Part shown: positions 23,986 through 35,039 of the stretch, piece after piece
Layout of the letters: every line of letters begins with the position of its first letter
Position numbering within the stretch: position 1 is the stretch's first letter
Source: Tolypeutes matacus
Lineage: Eukaryota > Chordata > Mammalia > Cingulata > Chlamyphoridae
Assembly (NCBI GenBank): GCA_026826555.1
Contig: JAKSZT010020841.1
Coordinates: forward strand, 977,458 to 1,041,457
DNA: 64,000 nucleotides
Reading direction: 5' to 3'
The notes under the pieces: model-generated
Databases searched by the model: none
Seen by the model: the letters and a program-made list of their open reading frames with translations, nothing else
Told to the model about the DNA's origin: nothing
Made by a program: the position numbers and the translations under genes

Positions 23986-26900
23986 TCATATCAGTGAGGT
24001 CATATACTGTTCATCCTTCAGTGCCTGGCTTGCTTCACTCAACATAAGGTCTTCAAGATTCATCCACGTTATTCCATGTGTTAGCACTTTATTCCTTCTT
24101 ACAGCTGATTAATATTCCACTCTATGTATGTACCAAATTTTGCTTCTCCATTCATCTGTTGATGGGCACTGGGGCTGATTCCAACTTTTGGCAATGGTGA
24201 ACATTGGTGTGCATATATCTGTTTGTGTATTTGCTTTCAGTTCTTCTGGGTATATACCCAGCAGTGGAATTGCTGGACCATATGGAAGATCTATTGTTAG
24301 TTTACTGAGGAACCGCAAAACTGTCCTCCACAGTGGCTGGACCATACCGCAGTCCCACCAGCAGTGGATGAGGGTTCCTATTCCTCCACATCCTCTCCAA
24401 CATTTAGTGTCTCCTGTTTTTTTAATAGCTGCCATTCTGCTGGGAGTAAGATGGTATCTCATTGTAGTTTTGATTTGCATTTCCCTGATAGCAAGCATTG
24501 TTGGGCATTTTTTCATGTGCTTTTTAGTCATTTGTATTTCTTCCTTGGAGAAGTGTCTTTTCAGGTCACTTGCCCATTTTTTAAATGGGTTGTTTGTCCT
24601 TTTATTTTCAAGGTGTAGGATTTCTTTATATATGCAGGATATTAGGCTCCTATCAGATACATGGTTGCCAAATATTTTCTCCCATTGGGAAGGCTGCCTT
24701 TTTATTTTCCTAATAACATCCTTTGAGGTGCAGAAGTTTTTAATTTTGATGAGATCCCATTTATGAATTTTTTCTCTTGCTGCTCATGCTTTGGCTGTGA
24801 AGTTCATGAAACCATTTCCAATTACAAGGTCCTGTAGATGCTTCCCTACATTATCTTCCAATGTCTTTATGGTTTTGGCTCTTATATTTAGATCTTTGAT
24901 CCATCTTGAGTTAATTTTTGTATAAGGTGTGAGATGGTATTCTTCTCTCATTATTTTGGATATGGATATCCAGTTCTCCAAGCACCACTTGTTAAAGAGG
25001 CCATTCTCTCCCAACTGAGTGGGCTTAATGGCCTTGTCAAATATCAGATAACTGTATATGCGAGGATCTATAACAGAGCTCTCAATTCAGTTCCATTGGT
25101 CAGTGGGTCTATCCTTGTGCCAATACCACACAGTTTTGATCACTGTAGCTTCGAAGTATATTTTAAAGTCAGGTTGTGTGATACCTCCAACTTCATTTTT
25201 CTTTTTCAATATGTCTTTGGCAATTCGGGGTCCCTTACCTCTCCAAATATATTTTGTGGTTGGTTTTTTCAGTTCCTTAAAAATACAGTGGTGACTTTTA
25301 TTAGGATTGCATTAAATCTGTAGATTAGTTTGGGTAGGATAGACATCTTGATGATGTTTAGTCTTCCTATCCATGAACAGGGAATATTTTTCTATTTATT
25401 TAAGTCTTCTTTGATTTCCTTTAACAGTGTTGTTTTGTTTTCTGTATATACGTCCTTTACATCTTTAGATAAATTTATTCCTAGGTATGTGATTCTTTTA
25501 GTTACTATCGTAAAGGTTATTTTTTTCCTGATTTCCTCTTCAGTTTGTTCTTTATTAGTGTACAGAAATGCTACTGATTTTTGAGCATTGATCTTATACC
25601 CTGCAACTTTACTGAACTCCTTTATAAGTTCTAGAAGCCTTGTTGTGGATTTCTCAGGGCTTTCTATGTATAGGTATATGTCATCTGCAAATAATGAAAT
25701 TTTTACTTCTTTTCCAATCTGGATGCCTTTTATGTCCTTTTCTTGTCTCAGTGCTCACGCAAGTACTTCTAAGACAATGTTAAATAAGAGTGGTGATAGT
25801 GGGCATCCTTGTCTAGTTCTCGATCTCAGAGGGAAGGCTTTTAGGATTTCACTGTTGAAAATGATGTTAGCTTTGGTTTTTTCATATATACCCTTTATCA
25901 TGTTCAGAAAGTTTCTGTCTATTCCTATCTTTTGTAGCATTTTTATGAGGAAAGAGTGCTATATTTTGTTGAATGCTTTTTATGCATCTATAGAGATGAT
26001 TATGTGATTTTTTTTCTTTCAATCTATTTATGTGGTGTATTACATTGATTGATTTTCTTATATTGAACCATCCTTGCATACCTGGGATGAATCCACTTGG
26101 TCATGGTGTATAATCCTTTTGATATGTTGTTGAATGCGATAAACAAGTATTTTGTTGAGGATTTTAGCATCTAGGTTCATTAGAGCAATTGGTCTGTAAT
26201 TCTCCTTTCTTGTGGTATCTTTATTTGGTTTTGGTATTAGGGTAATGTTGACATCATAGAATGAGTTAGGCAATATTCCTTCTACTTCTATTTTTTGGAA
26301 GAGCTTAAGTAGAATTGGTGTTAGCTCTTTCTGGAATGTTTGGTAGAATTCAGCTGTGAAGCCATCTGGTCCTGGACTCTTCTTAGTTGGGAGGTTTTTG
26401 ATGACTGAGTCTATCTCTTTACTTGTAATTGGACTGTTGAGCTCATCTGTTTCTTCTTTCACCAGTGTAGGCTGTTTGTGGGTTTCTAGAAACTTGTCCA
26501 TTTCCTCTGAATTATCATTCTTGTTGGCATATAATTTTTCAAAGTATCCTCTTATGATACTCTTTATTTCTGTGGGGTCAGTAGTGATATTCCCTTGCTC
26601 ATTCCTTATTTTATATATTTGCATCTGTTCTCTCTTTTTCTTTGTTAGTCTGGCTAAGGGTTTGTCAATTTTATTGGTATTCTCAAAGAACCAACTTTTG
26701 GTTTTGTTTATTGTTTCCAGTGCTTTCTTACTCTCTATTTCATTTAGTTCTGCTCTAATCTTTGTTATTTCCTTCTTTCTACTTCCTTTAAGTTTAGTTT
26801 GTTGTTGTTTTTCCATTTCCTCCAAGTGTGCACTTAGGTCTTCAATTTTAATTCTTTCTTCTTTTTTAATATATGAATTTATGGCTATGAACTTCCCTCT

Positions 26901-27785
26901 CAGGACTGCTTTCATTGCATCCCATAGGTTTTGATATGTTGTGTTGTAGTTTTCATTAGTTTCAAGGTAGTTACTGATTTCTTTTGAGATTTCCTCCTTG
27001 ACCCATTGTTTGTCTAAGAGTGTGTTGTTTAACTTCCATATCCTTGTGCCTAACCTGTTTCTCTGGCCCTTAGTGATTTCCAATTTCATTCTGTTGTGGT
27101 CAGAAAAAATACTTTGTTCAATCTCAATCTTTCTGAATTCATTGAGTGTTGTTCTGTGGCCTAGCACGTGGTCTATTTTGGAGTAAGTTCCATGTGCACT
27201 CGAGAAGAATGTAAATCCTGCTGTATTTGGGAGTAGTGTTCTGTATATGTCTATTAAGTCCAGGTCTTCTAATGTATTGTTGAGTGCCTTAGTTTCTTTA
27301 TTGATTCTCTGTCCAGATGTTCTGTCTAATGATGATAGTGATTTGTTGAAGTCCCCTGTGATAATTGTAGAGGCATTTATTCCTCCTCTTAGTTTTTCAA
27401 GAGTTTGCCGCACGTATTTTGTGGCACCCCGATTAGGTGCATAAATGTTGATGATTGTTCTCTCTTCTTGAGAGATTACTCCTTTTACTAATATGTAGTG
27501 TCCATCTTTGTCTCTTACAATAGTTTTGCATTTAAAGTCTATTTTGTCTGATATTAGAATAGTTACCCCTGCCCTTTTTTGGCTGTTTTTAGCTTTTAAA
27601 ATTATTTTCCAGCCCTTCACTTTCAGCCTCCTTTAATCTCTGGGTTGAAGGTGGGTTTTTTTGTAGACAGCATATAGATGGATCATATTTTCTTATCCAT
27701 TCTGCCAATCTGTGTCTTTTGATTGGTGAATTTAATCCGTTAACATTCAGTGTTATTCTCGTAATGAATTTCTTACTTCAGCCAT
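23986..27785 (-). pseudogene. L1-b ORF2p (endonuclease/reverse transcriptase), frameshifted
   Basis: The span of about 1266 codons matches the usual L1 ORF2p (about 1275). The likely start is the ATG at 27785, 64 nt after the ORF1 stop. The first about 55 codons are broken by two single-base shifts and a stop. From 27620 to about 26095 one 520-codon frame covers the endonuclease ([30 protein letters not shown]) and the RT start ([17 protein letters not shown]). A base loss at about 26095 and another at about 26000 shift the RT. RT motifs persist ([10 protein letters not shown] at about 25790; FADD-like region at about 25690). The C-terminal cysteine region is readable (CWRGCGG..HCWWDC at about 24400). 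A stop at 24109 precedes the natural end at 23986. Confidence 0.9.
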
Positions 27786-27849
27786 TTTTTCTTTGGGTTA
27801 ATGTATGTCATATGTTGTTTTGTTTCTCTTTTTGTCTTTTCAGTTGTTT

Positions 27850-28830
27850 TTAAACTCTCCTCCAACTCTCTCTACCTTGTTTTTTCCTTTCAACTTGTAG
27901 AGATTCCTTTAGTATTTCTTGAAGTGCTGGTTTCTTCTTGACATACTCTCTTAATTTCTCTTTATCTGTGAATATTTTGAACTCTCCATCATTTTTGAAT
28001 GCCAATTTTGCTGGATAGAGAATTCGCGGCTGGGAGTTTTTTTCTTTTAGTATTTTGACTATGTCATACCACTGTCTTCTTGCCTCCATGGTTTCAGCTG
28101 AGAAATCAGCACCTAATCTTATTGTGCTTCCCTTGTGTGTGATGGTTCTCTTTTCTCTTGCTGCCTTGAGTATTTTCTCTTTGTCTTGATCATTGGACAT
28201 TTTGACAAGTATATGTCTTGGAGTTGGCCTGTTGGGATTTATACTATTTGGGGTGCGCTGTGCTTCCTGAATCTGCACATCCATCTCTCTCAATAAGGTT
28301 GGGAAGTTTTCAGCCATTATTTCCTTCAACACTCCTTCTGTTCCCTTTCCCTTCTCTTCTCCTTCTGGGATGCCCATAATGCGTATGTTTGTGCGTTTTG
28401 TATTATCATTTAATTCCCTGAGTCCATGCTGGATTTTTTCTATCTTTTTGTCTATCTGTTCTACTATCTCTTTGATTTCAGCTGTATTGTCTACCATATC
28501 ACTAATTCTTTCCTCTGCCTGTTCAAATCTGCTGTTATGTGAATCCAGCATCTTTTTCATTTCTTTGCTTGTGCCATTGTCCACCATCATATCTATTACC
28601 TTTTTAGGCATGTTTGCTATTTCTTCAGTATGTTCTCCCGGTGTCTTCTTTATATCCTTAATCTCTTCCTTCAGTTCTTTAAGTTGGTCCATGATATTTG
28701 TTTGGATAGCTTTGATTAGTTGTTCGATGTTCTGCATCGCTTCCTGATTTTTATTTTGTTCTTTGGACTGGTCCATGTTTTCCTGTTTCTCAGAGTCATT
28801 TGTATTTTTTTGTTGCCCTCTGGTCATCAT
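27850..28830 (-). CDS. L1-b ORF1p, intact 326-codon frame
   Basis: ORF1p is the nucleic-acid-binding chaperone that coats L1 RNA. The frame is open from MMTRGQQKNTND to GRESWRRV (326 codons, close to the typical 330-370). Order: a charged N-terminus; a heptad-rich coiled coil (about residues 30-145, for example QLIKAIQTNIMDQLKELKEE and EEIANMPKKV); an RRM-like domain starting at NIRIMGIPEGEEKGKG (about 148); and a C-terminal domain with RILYPAKLAFKNDGEF (about 268-283). A second ATG follows immediately after the first (MM). It stands 64 nt upstream of ORF2, as in other mammalian L1s. Openness suggests a fairly recent insertion, but whether it is expressed is unknown. Confidence 0.9.
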   Translation of the reverse strand: MMTRGQQKNTNDSEKQENMDQSKEQNKNQEAMQNIEQLIKAIQTNIMDQLKELKEEIKDIKKTPGEHTEEIANMPKKVIDMMVDNGTSKEMKKMLDSHNSRFEQAEERISDMVDNTAEIKEIVEQIDKKIEKIQHGLRELNDNTKRTNIRIMGIPEGEEKGKGTEGVLKEIMAENFPTLLREMDVQIQEAQRTPNSINPNRPTPRHILVKMSNDQDKEKILKAAREKRTITHKGSTIRLGADFSAETMEARRQWYDIVKILKEKNSQPRILYPAKLAFKNDGEFKIFTDKEKLREYVKKKPALQEILKESLQVERKKQGRESWRRV

Positions 28831-30612
28831 ATTATCTTGATGGGTTTGTTCAGTTGTTTAGCTTTTCTCTATGCTCTAGAGTTTTCTTTAGCTGGTGGTT
28901 CTGTGTGTGAGTTAAATTTTCTCTTTGGCAGTTTTTCTTCTTATTTTATTTCCTTACTTCTTTTTATGTTCCCTTGAAGGCAAATGATTAGGGCCAGAGG
29001 AATCAAAAGATGTAAGGAAGGCAGAAGGATAATAGTAATGTTGATAAAAGTTAGAAGAGGGGCAAAATGAGACTTAATGAAATGAATATTTAACTTGTGT
29101 AGGCAGTGTAGAGTAATAGGAAAAAAAGTGGAGTTCCTACAATGGACTGAGAATGCAAATTGAGGAATATATATATAGTGATTTAGAAGGCTAGAATTAT
29201 GAGGAGGGAGAGAAATAGTAATGAAAGGGCTGAAAGGAAAAAGTTAATACTAATAAAAAAAAAAAGGAAGCAAACAAAATAGATGGAATAGAAATTGACA
29301 CCCTTAAGTTGTGGGCCTATGAAAAAATGTTGTATCTAAGAGCCATAACAGAAAGCAGAAGGCAGAAAGCTGAAGGAAGGATAAGTGGTAGTTTTTAATA
29401 CAGAATCAATATAGACAGTGAGTAGGAAATTACTGAAGAAGAAGCACAGCATAGAAGTGACAAGCTAGCAGCACCTAATTTTAAAAAATGAAAGAAAAAA
29501 GAAAGAGGGGTGGAAAGAAGAAAGAAAAGCAAGAGACCAGAAAGAAACAGAGAGAAACCAAAGATCCACACAGGCAAGCAGTCAAACAGAGCTAAGGGGG
29601 GTCAATGATTCCCCTGGGGTCCACATGGATCCTCTCTGCCTACTTGTGTTTATCAATCAATTTCCCCACAGGGTTCTATATGCAGGTCCTGAAGCAGCTT
29701 TTAGCTATTAAACTAAATTAAAAAGAATTTATTTTTCATTTATTGAAGTGATCTTCTCACTTTTTTTTTTTTTTTAGCGAAATACAGGACCCAAAATAAT
29801 TCCTCCTCTAGACAAACCCCCTTACAGAAGGGACCCTAGCTGGGCCCCTTGAAATTAATCAAGCACGTCCCACTTCCTGGACTGCCCAGGGTAGCTGTAG
29901 CTCTGATGTTAGTCAGGGCAGAGTCCTAAAGATGGCCGATTCTGCCCCTTCTGGAGCCGTGCACCAGCGTCACCAGGGTGCTAAGTAAATCAGTTTGACT
30001 GCAGATTCGCATCTACTTTCAGCCTGATGCTGCTTCAGGTCAGCTTATCTGCTCCCCAAAGCTATTGGGTGGTGCAGGCAGTCAGATCGATGTCGAAAAA
30101 TAAAAATAAAAAATACCCTTCCCTGTCCTCCAACAGAACTCTCCCTCTTTTGGGGAGTGTCCCTTCTTCCTGGCTCTGTGGTGGCCTGGGTCTTATCCCT
30201 GGGCAGCTAGGCAAATCTGCTCTCTCCCCCAACCAGAATCCCCTCACCCATTCACTGGTTGCCGATTTGCTCTGGCTGTTCTGTTCACACAAGTTCTAAG
30301 GGGCGCCAGGCAGGCAGATCCCCAGAAACTAAAACTTTCTCGCCCTGCTCGTGGCTCCAAGTGGCCGTTTTTTTGTTTGTTTGTTTGTTTGTTTCCTCCC
30401 TAACTGCAGGGCTCAGCCGTCTGTGCCAACCACCACCGGCAGGCTTAAAACTCACGAATCTCTACCGTTCCGTCCATGCAGTTGATCCACACAGATAGAT
30501 GTCCCAAGCTTCTCACTCCACACGTGCACAGCACAGACCCCCGGGCGGACCTGTCTACAATCTGCCTTGATCTGGGAGCTTGCAGTGTATGCCCTCCTAC
30601 ACTAACACTATC
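28831..30612 (-). promoter_or_regulatory. L1-b 5'UTR (~1.78 kb)
   Basis: The promoter-bearing leader expected for an L1. Going 5' to 3' on the - strand: a GC-richer 5' end (30612-30400), a (TTTG)n tract seen on + at 30368-30394, a mid part with antisense ORF (30299-30027), a poly(A)-like tract (29760-29775 on + is T-rich), then a purine/pyrimidine-biased stretch (29560-28990) before the ORF1 ATG. No specific factor site was identified. Confidence 0.7.
30027..30299 (+). other. antisense ORF in L1-b 5'UTR (90 codons)
   Basis: An ORF opposite to L1-b starting MLLQVSLSAPQSYW, about 585 bp inside the 5' end. The amino-terminal pattern matches the antisense ORF of L1-a (1158-970). L1-c has the homologous text near 47230 but without the ATG. 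It is analogous in position and direction to primate L1 ORF0. A coding role is inference only. Confidence 0.35.
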
Positions 30613-30614
30613 TA

Positions 30615-30790
30615 TATAATATTCTTTATAAATTGTAACAAATATACCACACTAATTAATACAAAGTGTTAATAATGGGCAGGGTATATTGGAAAGCTGT
30701 ATTTCTTTTTTAATTTTTCCATGATTTTTCTATAAATCTACAACTTCTCTAATTAAAAATTAAAAGATTAAAAACCAAACTTTCAGACTA
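30615..30790 (+). mobile_element. old L1 3'UTR, right half
   Basis: Continuation of the element at 20400-21294: 'aaattgtaacaaatataccacactaatt', 'gttaataatgggcagggtatattgg', 'ctataaatctacaacttctctaatt' and an A-rich end. This restores the usual L1M-like 3' order across the L1-b insertion. Confidence 0.85.
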
Positions 30791-31185
30791 TTTAAAATAA
30801 AAATATAGAAATGAGATCACTACATTTTAAAACCTGTGTGATTTGATGAAAGCTATACTCAAAGAAAATGTAAGGGTATTAACGTTTTCATTTAAAAAAA
30901 GATGCTATATGGAATATGAGATCCTGGATTGGATCCTAGAACAAAAAAAGGATGTGAGTATAAAATTTGAATAAAGTCTGTAATTAATACTTTGGGAACA
31001 ATATTATTTTTCTTAGTTTTGAAAAATGTAGAAAGGTAATGAAGCATTGCCAAAATTAGGATAAACAGAATGGAGAGTATATGAGAATTCTCTCTAATGT
31101 CTTTGCAACTTTTCTGTAAATTTAAAATTATTCCAAAATTAAAATTCTCAAAATAAAAAATAGAACTGGGCAAGAATTAGTAGAA
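30791..31185 (+). mobile_element. old L1-like 3'-end fragment
   Basis: The block 31020-31165 ('gtatatgagaattctctctaatg', 'acttttctgtaaatttaaaattattcc' then A-rich) is a typical ancient L1 terminus. The preceding part, 30791-31000, is weaker. Confidence 0.55.
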
Positions 31186-31701
31186 AGCTAAGTATTAATT
31201 CTTTAGTTAAAGTTTGTATTCATGTTGATTCTTCCAATTCTTAGCAGTGTGTTTATTGGAAAATAATTTAACACCATTCAGCTTTGATAGCCTTATATGC
31301 AAAAAGAAGAAAACAATAATTACAACTTCAAGAACTAGTGTGGAGGATTAATTGAGAATTTAAAAGGAAAAAGTTTAAATAATATCTGGTGCATTGTGAA
31401 TTCTCTATGAAAATAGACAATTCTTGCATACAAACTCTCAATGTGGTTTACTTTACCTTGTTTCACTCAGGGATTTGGATACAGAAAAACTGTAGGTTCA
31501 TCCTCAGTACAACCTCCACCAGAAGTACAGGTAATAATTGCAAATATACAAAAAGTTTAAAATAATAATAAAAAAAGAATTTATGTTTGTTTATCTATTT
31601 TCTTATTTATTCAGTACAGTATTTCTTGATCATTGGGGCAAGGATGAGAAAGTTTTGCTTTCTCATTTATTTACTCAATAATAAACCTTAGATTAGTAGT
31701 T
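31186..31701. other. intergenic
   Basis: No supported feature. Confidence 0.5.
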
Positions 31702-31716
31702 AAATTTACCTAGACA

Positions 31717-31924
31717 GAGGAGCAGATGTGACTCAAGCAGTTGAGTGCCTGCTTCCCACATGGGAGGTCCCAAGTTCTATCCCCAGTGCCTCCTAAAAAC
31801 TTAAAAACAAACAGCACACAAACAAATGATAAAACCAACTCAGGGGATCTGGTGTGGTTAATTGGTTGAGCACTGACTTCCCACATATGAGGACCTGGGT
31901 TCAATTCCTGGCCCTGGTACTTCA

Positions 31925-31969
<45 letters not shown>
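31717..31969 (+). mobile_element. compound SINE: DAS-type head plus second tRNA-derived unit
   Basis: The first unit is at 31717-31840 ('gaggagcagatgtgactcaagcag', 'gggaggtcccaagttctatcc', 'gcctcctaaaaa'). A different tRNA-like unit is at 31843-31922 ('ggtgtggttaattggttgagcactgacttccc', 'tgggttcaattcc'), ending in (AAT)n. A target duplication, aaatttacctagaca at 31702-31716 against aatttacccagaca at 31970-31983 (one mismatch), encloses both, so the two heads were mobilised together. Confidence 0.85.

Positions 31970-31971
<2 letters not shown>
31923..31971. repeat. (AAT)n microsatellite
   Basis: About 15 uninterrupted AAT units form the 3' tail of the compound SINE. Confidence 0.97.
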
Positions 31972-31972
<1 letters not shown>

Positions 31973-31983
31973 TTACCCAGACA

Positions 31984-33166
31984 CACCCAGAATAAGGGAA
32001 AGAATTAGAATTGCACTATCTATTTCTTGGAATAAGTTAAAATTACTGAGAGAGACAATGTATACAGCTAATTAAAATGATTTAACCTAGCTTAAGTGAA
32101 AGCCTTTAAAATAACCTGAAACCACTTTGATTCAAGCACCACATGTCTGATTGAATCAGCTTTGAAATACATTTGCATCTGCTCAGTGTTATATTATCTT
32201 CTTTTGACACTGGAGCACTTGCCTTTAGAGAATTGGCTCTACAATTAGTACCTATATCTAATTCCCATAGTTGCCCAATCATCTTGATGGACAACAATAC
32301 AAAAGTCCTGCAACATGTATTTACTCAAATGGTATCTCAAAATTTACAAATATGTAATCCAGCTTTACAGTGAATGTGTTGTAAAGATGAAGTATACTTT
32401 TTTAAAAGAAATTTTCATCTCCAACTGATAACTTTTGATAAAAGAGAAAACAATAGATTTCAGAGGTAACATACTACCTGGAAAGAAAGGTACAAAGATT
32501 TGGAGCTCTTATTTACTGAGTTGGACACATACCAAATCTGTTATTACAAGGTATTAAGTTATAATGCACCACCTTTGTTACTAGAACAACTGTTTGATTC
32601 TTTTTAAATGAATTATAATAAAAAATTCATAAAGATATACATCAAAATATTGCTTAAATGGAATTTTAATTAGCTTTGCTTCTTGGGTTTTTGCATGAAA
32701 CATTTACAGGAGAATTGTATGAAATTTGGAGGTGAAGATTGTACAAAATGATTTTCAGGGAAAAATATATATCCTTGAGTTAAATCCATTTATTCAGAGA
32801 ATGACAGAGAGTGCAACAAAAATATCTCTATCCTTTCTATTTTGAATGTGAGTTTATACAGAAACGAGAAAAACTTATGTTAAATTGCAGAAACTGCTGT
32901 GGGTCTATGGACTTACACCAGTGACTTAAGAAGCTCACAACCCAGATTCATTATAGAAAATTATTGTTAAATAAAATGCATTATCCATTTGTCCTCTGAA
33001 TTTTATATTACTTCAGTCCATCAATTTAATATGCTATGTTAATCTGGGTGTTTTCTCCACCCATGTGGAAATATCATTATTAACATTTTTACTTTTACCT
33101 CCAAAGATTTAGAGAAGGAAATATTTGAAATTAATACAAAGTTTAAACAAAATATATTCAAAATAA
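31984..33166. other. intergenic
   Basis: No gene recognised. The 66-codon ORF at 32173-32373 and its surroundings have no motif I can name. An OR pseudogene follows, so decayed 5' non-coding sequence may be present. Confidence 0.45.
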
Positions 33167-34104
33167 ATGGACAGAAAAAATATATATCACTGACTGAGTT
33201 CATCTTCTTGGGATTGGCAGAATCCATGGAGCAACAGATTATCTTCTTTTTGCTGTTTTTACTGATTTACACACTAACAGTACTGGGGAACAGTACTTAG
33301 GGATGATTCTCCTAATCAGAATTGACTCCAGACTTCACACACCCATGTATTTCTTCTTGGCTAATTTGTCCTTTGTTGATGTTTGTTATTCATCCACCAT
33401 CACCCCAAAGATTCTGGTAGATTTATTATCCGAGAAGTAAACCATCTCCTTTGCCGGCTGCTTTTTTATTGCCTTGGCAACAACTCAATGCATCCTCTTT
33501 GGGTTGATGGCCTATGACTGTTATGTGGCTATATGTAACCCACTACTTTACTCCTTAGTCATGTCCAGGATGGTATGCCTTAAGATGGCTGCTGGAGCCT
33601 TTGCAGCGGGATTGCTGAACTACATGGTTAACACCAGTTATGTAAGCAGTTTGTCATTCTGAGGTTCCAATGTTATCCGTCACTTCTTCTGTGATAACCC
33701 CCCACTTTTAAATCTCTCTTGTTCTGAGTATGAATATGGTAGGGGATCTCCTGGTCATTCTCACATCTAATTCTTACATTCTTTTCTCCATCTTTTGTAT
33801 GCATTCAGGGGAACAGAGGCCTATAACATTATCAACTTGTGCCTCCCACCTGACAGCTATAATTCTGTTCTATGCCACCTCCATCTATACTTATCTGAGA
33901 CCTAGTTCCAGCTATTCCCTGAATCAGGACAAAGTGGGTTCTCTGTTCTATACTGTGGTGATCTCCATGTTGAATCGCCTGATCTATAGCCTCAGGAATA
34001 AAGAAGTAAAGAAAGCTTTATGGAATGTAATTACCAGGAAAGAATCCCTTCATTTCTGTGATTGTTTGGCTAATTTTCTAAAATTAAATAGCATCTTTGT
34101 TTAA
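33167..34104 (+). pseudogene. olfactory receptor pseudogene (class II, OR5/8/9-like)
   Basis: An OR relic of normal length (about 938 bp). The ATG at 33167 (MDRKN) is out of frame with [10 protein letters not shown] at 33187 by a small indel. Visible order: TM1 [27 protein letters not shown] (33341); TM3 LMAYDCYVAICNPLLY (33507), with the DRY arginine changed to cysteine; IRHFFCD (33678); TM6 [12 protein letters not shown] (33823); TM7 region ending [14 protein letters not shown] (33980-34020), where the usual NP before LIY reads NR. In-frame stops follow GNST (33298), LLSEK (33438) and SSLSF (33661), and there is a frame change at about 33730. Confidence 0.95.
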
Positions 34105-35035
34105 CTTTCATAGTCTGGTTCATGCCTACAGGTTCATGGGGATATTTTTGAGGTAAGCACATTATGTTAATACTCCTGTATCTGTATCCAATTAATTATA
34201 AGGTATATTACCAGACCAATATATGACCAAGGGACCTTCATCTTATAATGACTCTGTATCTTCTCAGGGCCTTCAAAAATTAGAATTTTTTGAAATCAAT
34301 TTCTTGACTGCTGCAATAAGAAAATTAAATGTTTGGAGAATAAAGTTTCCAAGTCACATGAAATTAATCATATAGACGATTTTAGACAAACTGTTCATTT
34401 TTTCCCTAATTTATTCCTTTTTGTCTTTCATAAGATCTGTAAGATCATGTTATATGTCACATATATCAGAAATGCTTTACAGTAATATAGAATATTCTTT
34501 TTTAATTAATTGTTATATCTTCTGGAGGTGATGCTAAATGAAATTTCAAGACTATAGTCATATTTCAACTCTAAACTGCTCATTTTTTTTCCTCCAAAAA
34601 TGCACACATACATTCATTAATGAATAAATGTGAGTTTGTGCAAAAATGGGCTACCAGGAAAATTGCTGCTTGTTTACAATATAACATTTATAACTCTCCT
34701 TCCATTCCTTCTCTTCTCTTCAAAACTTGCAATTCCTTTCTCTACTTTCTCTTTCTCTGATGCTTTCTCACATGCACACAGTACCAGGTGCACACATACA
34801 CAGAACCACACAAACACACATTCAGCTGCTGCAAAAAATTATATTCTTATATGGTTCCAAAGGAGTTAGATCAATGTTCAATGAAAGAATATGATGCATA
34901 TTTTATGTCCATTGTTTTGCTCCTCATAGAAGAATTCTATCAATTGTCAATAAAGAACAATTGAAATCCACACCAATATTATTTCAAAACATTATTAATA
35001 TAGAGATAGTTATAGAAGGCTAACATATATTATGT
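34105..35035. other. intergenic
   Basis: A CA-rich stretch at 34760-34830 is the only visible pattern. The ORF at 34630-34869 runs through it and is not convincing. Confidence 0.5.
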
Positions 35036-35039
35036 ATTA

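Larger units (their letters stand above)
21295..30614 (-). mobile_element. LINE-1 element L1-b, full length (~9.3 kb)
   Basis: The youngest large L1 here, on the - strand: 5'UTR 30612-28831, ORF1 28830-27850, ORF2 27785-23986, 3'UTR 23985-21331 and a (TAAA)n tail seen as (TTTA)n at 21295-21332. The 5' end matches L1-d at 63780 ('gttagtgtaggagg', 'cccgggggtctgtgctgtgcac', 'gagaagcttggga'). A 9-bp target duplication, tataatatt (21286-21294 and 30615-30623), marks insertion into an older L1 3'UTR. At about 9.3 kb it exceeds the usual 6-7 kb of mammalian L1 because both UTRs are long. ORF1 is open; ORF2 has at least three frameshifts plus stops, so the copy is immobile in cis. Confidence 0.93.

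Noticed and set aside
24188..24766. 192-codon plus-strand ORF
   Set aside because: It is the antisense shadow of L1-b ORF2; no independent domain.
26356..26934. 192-codon plus-strand ORF, hydrophobic
   Set aside because: Antisense of the L1-b RT/endonuclease linker; the hydrophobicity comes from reverse reading of A-rich coding sequence.
32173..32373. Possible retroviral pol fragment
   Set aside because: The translated text vaguely resembles retroelement protein, but no catalytic motif or neighbouring retroviral context is present.
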